NCBI GenBank assembly: GCA_027618625.1
Contig: JAQCER010000150.1
Span: 1-7,290, forward strand
Origin: Verrucomicrobiota bacterium
GTDB taxonomy: Bacteria; Verrucomicrobiota; Verrucomicrobiia; Verrucomicrobiales; DEV007
Direction of reading: 5' to 3'
Length of the DNA stretch: 7,290 nt
Shown here one piece after another: positions 1 to 6,800 of this stretch. The notes beneath the pieces are model-generated. The model saw nothing but the letters and a program-made list of their open reading frames with translations. It made no database searches and was not told where the DNA came from. The translations under genes were made by a program, and so were the position numbers. Numbering within the stretch: the stretch's first letter is position 1; each line of letters opens with the position of its first letter.

Positions 1-1000
1 CTCCCCTTCCCGAGAGGTAGAGATAGGCAACCATCACCACCAGCTCCGTCAGGCCAAATCCGATCTTCAGCGAGTACGGAATCGCTGGCTCGTGCGTCTG
101 GGACAGATAGGCCTCGATGATTCCCGCCCAAACCAGCAGGATACAGAAGCCGATCACTAACACAACCAGATCATCGCGGATCGCGTGAAAGCGATCGCGC
201 ATCGTCAAACTGGTTCCCCAGCCAATCACGGCGCGCGCAAGAATCAATCCGCACTGCCCACCCATGAATATCGCAGTGAGCTCAGGAACTCCATGCGGCA
301 ACAGCCAACCAGCGAGAAACTCGGACTGCCCGTCGGCGATGTACTCATAGCCGACCAGCCCGAGCACGATGCCATTGTAAAAGAGTAAAACCACTGTGAA
401 GATTCCGAACAGGATCCCGAACGCCATCGCATTGATCGCGACGCGAATGTTATTGTTCATCAACTGCGCCGAAAAGGGTGCCCGGTGCTCGTCTTTTTCA
501 GGATTCAAAGCGTTTGCTTCCTCGGTTTTCACCCGCTCGGTCGGACTCTGAATCAAGTGGCCGAACTGCGACGGCAGCAATCGCAGCTTGTTGTCAGTAT
601 CCTGAGAGATGACGAATGCTCCGAACAACGCTCCTGCAACCGAAATCCAGAAAGCCAGCCAGAACGCTCCAGCGTGGCGGCGAAACGCGCGCGGATACAC
701 GTGGAAGAACCAGTGCAACGGACGGAATCTCCCTGACGTCTCGGCATTGCCGTGGAGGCGAGTGTAGGCTTGTGCGATTAAGCCTTCCAGGTACTGGCGC
801 AGCTCCGGCTCGGACGCAAACGTCTGTAGCTTCGCCAGATCTGCGGCGGTGCGCTTGTAAAGATAATGAAACCGGCGGATGCGCGTGAGCGACTCCTCGC
901 TGTCACTACGGGTTACCAGACTCTCACGCTTGAGCATTGATTCGAGTTCGTCCCAGAACGGGCGCTCGCGTGTAATGAAACTTTCAAGATCGAGGATCAC
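1..1000 (-). CDS. SpoIIM/DUF95-family integral membrane protein (3' end outside window)
   Basis: A membrane protein of the stage II sporulation protein M family. The name comes from the Bacillus engulfment protein, but homologues beside DUF58/MoxR genes in non-sporulating bacteria have no settled role. I read 333 residues without a stop before the left edge, close to the usual family length, so little is missing. The start is GTG at 1000-998, giving the typical opening (V/M)ILDLESFITRERPFWDEL; no better start is visible. An N-terminal helical cytoplasmic part of about 110 residues is followed by hydrophobic segments near residues 111-131, 187-222, 238-260, 277-299 and 311-331. Family hallmarks are the NNN(I)RVAINA..FGILFG stretch (182-199), FYNGIVLG (207-214) and LPHGVPEL (234-241). 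The GTGA overlap with the upstream DUF58 gene and the lack of a ribosome-binding site suggest translational coupling. Confidence 0.9.
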   Translation of the reverse strand, partial: MILDLESFITRERPFWDELESMLKRESLVTRSDSEESLTRIRRFHYLYKRTAADLAKLQTFASEPELRQYLEGLIAQAYTRLHGNAETSGRFRPLHWFFHVYPRAFRRHAGAFWLAFWISVAGALFGAFVISQDTDNKLRLLPSQFGHLIQSPTERVKTEEANALNPEKDEHRAPFSAQLMNNNIRVAINAMAFGILFGIFTVVLLFYNGIVLGLVGYEYIADGQSEFLAGWLLPHGVPELTAIFMGGQCGLILARAVIGWGTSLTMRDRFHAIRDDLVVLVIGFCILLVWAGIIEAYLSQTHEPAIPYSLKIGFGLTELVVMVAYLYLSGRG

Positions 1001-2391
1001 AGCAGCTGTCGACTTTTGATTTGCATGTAGTGGTTAACGGTCTCGAGCGTCAGTTCGCCGCTCTCCGGCAGTGCAAATTGCACGCCACAACTCCGCAACA
1101 TTTGATCGATTTCCTGAAGTTCCGACCAGTGGAAATGTCCATTGAGCCGATCGTAAAGATCACGCGACGTCGCAACGCCGGCGCTACTACTGAACACGGG
1201 CAGCGCGGCCTCGGGACGTATCATATTGACGAGCACAAGGTGCTGGCGCGACACCAGCTGCACCATTTCGTAGAAACTTTCCGCTGCCACCGGATCGCTC
1301 AGGTCGGTGAGCACGATAATCAATGCACGACGCGTCAAATGCTTGCGGATGAAGATGATCAGCTCGTCGTAGTTGGGCGATACCAGCTCCGGTTGCAGCG
1401 CATAGATCGCATCGCGGCAGCTGTCGAAGTGTTGCCGTCCATTTTTTGATCTTACAAAATGGTCAACCTGATCACTGAACGTGATCAACCCGAAAAGATC
1501 CGCCTGTTGCTCCGCGACAGTGCCCAGCACCAGCGCAGCCTGCAGGTATTTTTCAAGTTGAGTGGTCACTGTGAATTCTCCTCCCACATGAAACTCCTGA
1601 TCTTCCATAGCACCGGGGACTTTCGGCACCGGCACCCGGATTTCTCGACCGCTCAGGCGCGAGTGATCAATGACAACGTAGACCTCCTGCGTGCGCTCGA
1701 CCTGAAACATTTTAGTGGTGGGATAGCCCCTTCGCGCCGTTCCTTTCCAGTAGATATCGCCATAGTCGTCACCCGGTGCATACTCGCGCAGTTGCTCGAA
1801 CTCGCGGCCCTTCCCCAGTTGTGGCCGCGGCTGCATCCCGTGCGCGCCGCGCCGCAAGAAGAAAGCAGCCAGTCCGCGCCTCTCCGATCGCAAATCTGGA
1901 TAGACCCGCACTTCGATATTCACCGCCAACTCCCGTCGCACGTCCCAGAGACTGAAGCGGGACAGCGCCTCGGTGTAGATCGCAGCAAAGGCATATTTGC
2001 CGCGTCGCAATGCCGTCACCAGCCACGTCCGCTTGGTGATCGCTTTCGCTTTACCAAGCTGCACATCAAGGATCGGAACAGTCGGCCGAAAGGCGTCGCC
2101 AAATCCAAGTCCCATGCGAATCGCCAGCGCTGACCCACTTCGATTTGCGAACCTCAGCGGGATTTCAAAGTCGCGGCCAGCAGTCGCATGCAGTCGATTT
2201 GGAGCTTCCACCGTTACCCCAGCCAATACCCGCATCGATACCAGCAGATCCAGGACACAAACCACCGCCAGCACGAGCAATCCAAGCAGCAGCAACGGCC
2301 GCAGCCCCGGAAAAAAGGTCATCGCTCCGAAAAGCGGCACCACCACCAGCCCGGCAATCCACAAAAGCGTTTTCGATGGCACAAACTTCAA
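997..2391 (-). CDS. DUF58 domain protein (vWA-like, membrane-anchored)
   Basis: A 464-residue DUF58 protein, the family found next to MoxR ATPases and proposed to help in assembly or maturation of envelope complexes; its exact substrate is unknown. Two N-terminal hydrophobic segments (about residues 8-27 and 31-53) anchor it. A beta-rich region follows (about 57-165), then the diagnostic DUF58 block at 195-221 containing GREFEQLREYAPGDD and IYWKGTARR. After this comes a von Willebrand A-like fold with D242-H-S244 (VVIDHSRL), LITFSD (302-307) and LTDLSD (361-366). The metal-site motif is incomplete (DxSxL rather than DxSxS), so metal binding is uncertain. The start is TTG at 2391-2389; an in-frame TGA lies nine codons upstream, so no longer form is possible, and there is no clear Shine-Dalgarno sequence. 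A later GTG (2382-2380) is the main alternative. It overlaps the SpoIIM gene by 4 bp, and no moxR gene is in the window. Confidence 0.92.
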   Translation of the reverse strand: MKFVPSKTLLWIAGLVVVPLFGAMTFFPGLRPLLLLGLLVLAVVCVLDLLVSMRVLAGVTVEAPNRLHATAGRDFEIPLRFANRSGSALAIRMGLGFGDAFRPTVPILDVQLGKAKAITKRTWLVTALRRGKYAFAAIYTEALSRFSLWDVRRELAVNIEVRVYPDLRSERRGLAAFFLRRGAHGMQPRPQLGKGREFEQLREYAPGDDYGDIYWKGTARRGYPTTKMFQVERTQEVYVVIDHSRLSGREIRVPVPKVPGAMEDQEFHVGGEFTVTTQLEKYLQAALVLGTVAEQQADLFGLITFSDQVDHFVRSKNGRQHFDSCRDAIYALQPELVSPNYDELIIFIRKHLTRRALIIVLTDLSDPVAAESFYEMVQLVSRQHLVLVNMIRPEAALPVFSSSAGVATSRDLYDRLNGHFHWSELQEIDQMLRSCGVQFALPESGELTLETVNHYMQIKSRQLL

Positions 2392-2663
2392 TGCGGGAAA
2401 GCTATACCGACTCTTCGATCAAGGAAAAGCACTGATTTCCAAATCTTGTAGCCCGCCGCAGCAATCATGTTGTTGCTTGGCTTGGCTTGGCTTCCCTCCA
2501 CCTCACCAAGCATGACCGAGCGAAGACTCCCATCCCGAGTACGAAGCCTGATAACGTCAGCAAGTGGAACGTGAGACCGTCCGTCCCCGTCTGCGATCTG
2601 TGTCGTTCTGGCAAGCCGCTCATGCAGCTCTTTTACAATATCGCTTCTCCGCTTGCCAAGCAA
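2388..2663 (-). CDS. doubtful short reading frame abutting the DUF58 start
   Basis: A 91-codon minus-strand frame opening at TTG (2663-2661) and ending in a TGA that overlaps the DUF58 TTG as TTGA (2391-2388). I recognise no family. It is basic at the N-terminus (LGKRRSDIVKELHERLAR) and has no membrane segment. The frame stays open upstream of the TTG, where it reads RKYCQHCGWSS (Cys codons at 2690-2688 and 2681-2679). That is one half of a zinc-ribbon-like pattern, but no second CxxC follows, and the extension runs toward and across the start of the divergent channel gene. The four-base overlap with DUF58 would fit a coupled leader gene, and it could explain the TTG start without a ribosome-binding site. 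Against it are the lack of a strong start codon, the lack of homology I can name, and its location where promoters are expected. It is more likely chance than real. Confidence 0.2.
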   Translation of the reverse strand: MLGKRRSDIVKELHERLARTTQIADGDGRSHVPLADVIRLRTRDGSLRSVMLGEVEGSQAKPSNNMIAAAGYKIWKSVLFLDRRVGIAFPH

Positions 2664-2727
2664 TTTCGACGACCATCCACAATGCTGACAATACTTGCGG
2701 AACGAACTTTGCTGGTGAAACTGCCCT
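2392..2727. other. divergent intergenic region between DUF58 operon and sodium channel
   Basis: These 336 bp separate the divergent DUF58 and channel genes, so promoters for both should lie here. On the minus strand, TTGCTT (2663-2658) and TATTGT (2640-2635) are spaced 17 bp, a weak sigma70-like candidate for the operon that would leave a leader of over 200 nt. On the plus strand I see no convincing -35/-10 pair; GGTGA at 2714-2718 is the best ribosome-binding site for the channel, nine bases from its ATG. A short pentamer repeat (GCTTG three times, then GCTTC) occupies 2475-2494. I see no tRNA, riboswitch or clear terminator. The doubtful minus-strand frame described separately covers most of this stretch. 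Confidence 0.5.
2475..2494. repeat. GCTTG pentamer tandem repeat
   Basis: Three consecutive copies of GCTTG followed by GCTTC, visible directly, lie in the intergenic region about 85 bp upstream of the DUF58 start. The copy number is low, so it may be chance, but pentamer tracts can change length by slippage. Confidence 0.5.
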
Positions 2728-3564
2728 ATGATGAGTGAAGATGACCTGATGAATGCACTGGAAAGGGAAAACGCCCCGGCTTGGAGACGTGAACTGGTGA
2801 GACGCGTGGAGTCTCAGCCTTTTCAACATTTCGTGGTTGTCGTCATTTTGGTGAACGCCGCCATCCTCGGCATGGAAACCGATCCCGGCATCATGGAGAA
2901 ATTCGGCACGGCACTGCAAGTGATCGACAAACTATGCCTGCTGGTGTTTCTCGTCGAATTGATCGCAAAGCTGCTGGCCTACCGCGGTCATTTCTGGAAG
3001 AACGGTTGGAACATTTTTGACTTCGCCGTTGTCGCGATCGCCCTCGTGCCCGGTGCCGGCCCATGGGCGGTTCTTCGCTCAATGCGTGTCCTGCGGGTGC
3101 TACGCCTGCTCACCGTGGTGCCACAGTTGAGGCAAGTAGTCGCCGCATTCCTGCATTCGATTCCAGGGCTGAGCGGGGTCATGGCTGTCATGGCGATCTT
3201 CTTTTACACCACCGGCGTCCTTGCCACCGAGCTTTTTGGAGAGACTCACCCGGATTGGTTCGGCTCGCTGGGCAAAAGCCTCTATTCACTTTTCCAAGTG
3301 ATGACACTGGAAAGTTGGTCCATGGGAATTGTGCGACCGGTGATGGAAGTGCATCCATGGGCGTGGGCATTTTTCGTCCCATTCATCATCATCGCCACCT
3401 TCACCATCCTCAACCTCTTCATTGGGATCATTGTCTCAACGATGCAGGAGCTGTCCGTCCTCCCAGAGCCCACACAGGATCCCGAGGTCACGGCACTCCT
3501 CGGACGCATTGAAAAAGATCTTGCCGCCTTGCGAGTGCAAATCACCAAGTCGGATCGCGAATAA
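2728..3564 (+). CDS. bacterial voltage-gated sodium channel (NaChBac/NavAb type)
   Basis: A complete 278-residue single-domain voltage-gated cation channel; family members assemble as homotetramers in the inner membrane and admit Na+ on depolarisation. The voltage sensor comprises S1 (about 33-50), S2 (61-83, with E77 and K81), S3 with WNIFDF (94-99, D98) and S4 with arginines at every third position (R117, R120, R123, R126), followed by VPQLR. S5 is about 145-170. The pore loop carries TLESWSM (193-199), with E195 as the expected high-field-strength selectivity residue, the same filter string I recall for NavAb and typical of Na+ selectivity. S6 (about 211-240) contains NLFIGIIVSTMQEL. The tail (251-271) has heptad-spaced Leu/Ile, consistent with the tetramerising coiled coil of the family. 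The start is ATG 2728 with GGTGA nine bases upstream; ATG 2731 is equally possible. It is monocistronic and divergent from the DUF58 operon. The cytoplasmic N-terminus of about 30 residues is fairly long. Confidence 0.95.
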   Translation: MMSEDDLMNALERENAPAWRRELVRRVESQPFQHFVVVVILVNAAILGMETDPGIMEKFGTALQVIDKLCLLVFLVELIAKLLAYRGHFWKNGWNIFDFAVVAIALVPGAGPWAVLRSMRVLRVLRLLTVVPQLRQVVAAFLHSIPGLSGVMAVMAIFFYTTGVLATELFGETHPDWFGSLGKSLYSLFQVMTLESWSMGIVRPVMEVHPWAWAFFVPFIIIATFTILNLFIGIIVSTMQELSVLPEPTQDPEVTALLGRIEKDLAALRVQITKSDRE

Positions 3565-3571
3565 CGCCTTA

Positions 3572-3599
3572 AAACGATTGCCCACAAACGATTGCCCAC
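3572..3599. repeat. perfect 14-bp tandem duplication after the channel gene
   Basis: Two adjacent identical copies of AAACGATTGCCCAC (3572-3585 and 3586-3599) begin eight bases after the channel stop codon. Identity is perfect, which points to a recent slippage duplication or to two adjacent protein-binding sites. It is not part of a larger visible array. Confidence 0.85.
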
Positions 3600-3824
3600 T
3601 CTACTCACTCCTTCAATATCCCGTGTTTCGGAGTGCGCTCGCGACTCTCCCAGCAGGCTTGATTTGCACCCACCACCTTGCCTCTCACCGCATGGAACCT
3701 TGGCACCGCACCTCATCGTTTTGGGCTCTTGTAGGTTTATTCCACGACTTCGAAAAATCTAATTTCGAACCCTGAATGCAATTTGGGGAATAGACGGTCG
3801 GTTGCATCGGTCGCACGCGGGTGC

Positions 3825-3851
3825 CTGCACGAAAGATACGAACACGTGCAG
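3825..3851. repeat. 7-bp inverted repeat upstream of spondin gene
   Basis: CTGCACG (3825-3831) and CGTGCAG (3845-3851) are perfect inverted copies separated by 13 bases, ending 24 bases before the ATG at 3876. It could be an operator or an RNA stem in the 5' leader. No T-run follows, so it is not a standard intrinsic terminator. One such short dyad can also occur by chance. Confidence 0.4.
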
Positions 3852-3875
3852 TCGTCACTCCGAAATTGTGAAGAC

Positions 3876-6800
3876 ATGCAACTAACTGATAACCAATACT
3901 CTAACTTTTGCCGAATTTTTGGCCACGCGACGAGTGGCCTCGCACTCTTCGTGGCTACGGTGCCTGATAGCGATGCCGCTCTCGGCGACGAGAACCTCTG
4001 GATCACTGAAGTGGGCGCCAAGTTCAAATCAAGTCGAAGTCACTAATGTCGGATCCGCTGCGGTGACGCTCGATAGCGACTTTCCGTTCTGTCACCAATT
4101 CAACTACGCGACGAGCATCCCTAACGGAACGGTCTTCGCAGCAGGTGAGTCCAAAGTCTTCACCGTTGCGGGGCTCAACGCAGCTGATTCCGATCTCTGG
4201 CTCTATCGCAAGCGAAACTTCGGCAGTGCCACGGAGATCCTCAGTGGACTCAAATGGGGCTCTGCGCCGAACATTGGCCGCGCAGGTGTGGCCACCGATG
4301 CCGGCATCTGGAGTGGCACGGCCAGCTTTGCCCCTGCTCCAAATTCTGATCAGTCGCTGAAACTCACCGGTGCCAATCCATTTTCTCCCGAGAACTGGAG
4401 CGTGGGCGAACCTGACCTGGGTCAGTTTTCCAACGTGCCTGCGGAGCCAAACTTCATCAATGTGCGCGTCACCGTGATCAACAAAGCTCCTTCCAATGGG
4501 ACGTTTCTCACGCCGCCTTGGGTTGGCTTCCACGACGGCGGCTTCGATTCCTACGATGGCGGATCTCCCTCCAGTCCTGGAATCGAGCGCATTGCCGAAG
4601 ACGGAAATCCTGGCACGCTGAGAGGCGAGTTCCTGGCCTCTGGTGCCGGAACAACTGATGGCGTGCTCAATGCCATTGGCCCAATCGCTCCCGGCGCTTC
4701 CGTCAGCAAGATTTTCACCATCGATGCGAACGCACCGATGAGCCGCTACTTCAGCTACGCCTCCATGGTCATCCCGAGCAACGACGCCTACGTCGCCAAC
4801 GGCGATCCCGTGGCTCACGCGATTTTCGATGCCGAAGGCACCTTCATCCCCGCCGAATTCACGATCGCTGGCAGCGCCGTCAATGACGCTGGCACCGAAG
4901 TGAACGACGAGCTTCCCGCCAACACCGCTTTCTTCGGCCAGGCCGCACCGGACACTGGCGTCGCCGAAAACGGAGTCAACACAGTCCATCCCGGTTTCAA
5001 GGCCGCAGCCATGGGAGGCATTCTCGACGATGCCATGTTCAGCGCCGGTGATTTTACAGCCGCCGGTTACGAGATCGCCACCGTGAAGATCGAGCAAGTT
5101 TTTGCCGCACCGATGAACGTACGCGTCACCTTTACCAGCGCCGCACCGGTGAACGGCACCTTCGCCACGCCACCCTGGGTTGGCTTTCACGATGGCAGCT
5201 TCGATACGTATGACGAAGGTGTCGCCGCTTCCGTGGGTCTCGAGCGCATCGCCGAAGACGGAAACCCCGGCCCACTTCGCGAAGAATTCAGTGCCGCAAA
5301 CGCCGGCAGCGCCGACGGCGTGCTGAACGAAGCCGGCCCGATCGGCCCAGGCTCCTCGACGAGCATGACCTTCACGCTTGATGCGAATTCGGCTCAGAGC
5401 CAATTCTTCTCTTACGTCTCAATGGTCATTCCCAGCAACGACGCCTTCTTCGCCAACGGAGACCCTCACGCTCACCGCTTGTTCGATGACAACGGCACCT
5501 TCCAGCCGATCGAATTCGATGTTCTCGGGTCGGTCGTGCGCGATGCCGGCACCGAAGTGAACGACGAGCTTCCGGCCAATACCGCCTTCTTCGGCCAGGC
5601 CGTGCCAGACACCGGCGTTGCTGAGAACGGCACCGTGAGCACCCATCCCGGCTTCAAAGCCAAAGGCATGGGAGGCATTCTCGATGACGCGATGTTCTCC
5701 GCCGCAGACTTCACCGGCAACGACTACAAGATTGGGACGTTCAAAGTCGAACTGCTCCAACCCGAACTCGTCGACGTCTTCGTCACAGTGACTAACACCG
5801 CTCCGGACGCGGGCACCTATCTTACCCCAGTGTGGGTCGCCTTTCACGATGGTGGAGTCGATACCTACGACTCCGGCGTCGCCGCATCAGCAGGCCTGGA
5901 GCGCATCGCCGAAGATGGAAACCCAGGGCGGCTCAGTAGCGAATTCCTGGCCTCCGGAGCAGGCAGCGATGGCGTTCTCGACGGCATCGGGCCCATCGCA
6001 CCTGGTGCTACAGTCACCAAGCGTTTCACCATCGACGCCAACTCACCGATGAGCCGCTACTTCAGCTACGCATCAATGATCATTCCCAGCAACGATGCCT
6101 TCATTGCCAACTGCCATCCCACCGCACACCAACTCTTCAATGGCGCAGGTGGCTTCATGCCGCTGAACATCGACGTCCTCGGGGCGCAGGTGCTCGACGC
6201 TGGAACAGAGACAAACGACGAGCTGCCTGCGAACACCGCCTTCTTTGGACAGGCTACACCTGACACGGGCGTCGCCGAAGGCGGAGTCGTCATGCCTCAT
6301 CCCGGATTCAAGCCATTGGCCGACAGCGGCATTCTTGCCGACTCCAAGTTCGCTGGCGCAGACTTCACTGCCGAGGGATACTCCGTCGCCAATGTCAGCG
6401 TCGAGCTCGTGCGTCCGAAGCCGGTTTCGGTCACGTTCACACTGGTCAACAATGCACCCGAAAACGGCGTCTTCTTGACTCCAGTCTGGCTTGGTGTTCA
6501 CGACGGTAGCTTCGAACTCTTCAATCAAGGTGAAACCGTCTCCAGTGGCTTGGAGCGGATCGCTGAAGACGGGAACACCGCTCCTCTCAGCGAAATCTTC
6601 CTGGCACATGCCGGAGCTGGGTTCGACACCACCGTCGCCAGCGAGCAGGGGATTCCTCCATTTGCTCCGGGTGACACCGCCGAAGTCACCTTCACGCTGG
6701 ATGCCAATAATCCCAAGCACCGATACCTCAGCTTCGCTTCCATGATTATCCCGAGCAATGACGCCTTCATCGGCAATAGTGATCCCATGGCCCACACCTT

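Larger units (their letters stand above)
3565..3875. other. intergenic region with no convincing gene
   Basis: About 310 bp lie between the channel stop and the likely start of the spondin gene. Frames here lack starts with plausible ribosome-binding sites and show no recognisable protein family. It holds the 14-bp tandem duplication at 3572-3599, two TTCGAA palindromes about nine bases apart near 3753-3769, and the inverted repeat at 3825-3851. No hairpin followed by a T-run is visible after the channel gene, so its terminator is not identified. The promoter of the spondin gene should lie in the right half, but I cannot point to a convincing -35/-10 pair. Confidence 0.5.

Noticed and set aside
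1021..2133. Plus-strand frames of 142 and 224 codons opposite the DUF58 gene
   Set aside because: The minus strand encodes an unmistakable DUF58 protein throughout this stretch; these frames are rich in His, Arg and Gln with no family resemblance.
2487..2738. 83-codon plus-strand frame (MASLHLTKHDRAKTP...) running into the channel gene
   Set aside because: It has no recognisable domain, overlaps the channel start out of frame and occupies the expected promoter region; a chance frame.
3634..3658. Possible terminator hairpin (GAGTGCG...GCGACTC) after the channel gene
   Set aside because: The stem needs a bulge, has only a 2-base loop and is not followed by a T-run.
4024..5403. 459-codon open frame on the minus strand opposite the spondin array
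   Set aside because: It is antisense to spondin units 1-2 and repeats with them; the open state follows from codon bias of the plus-strand gene. The translation shows no recognisable fold and the plus strand has clear domain motifs.
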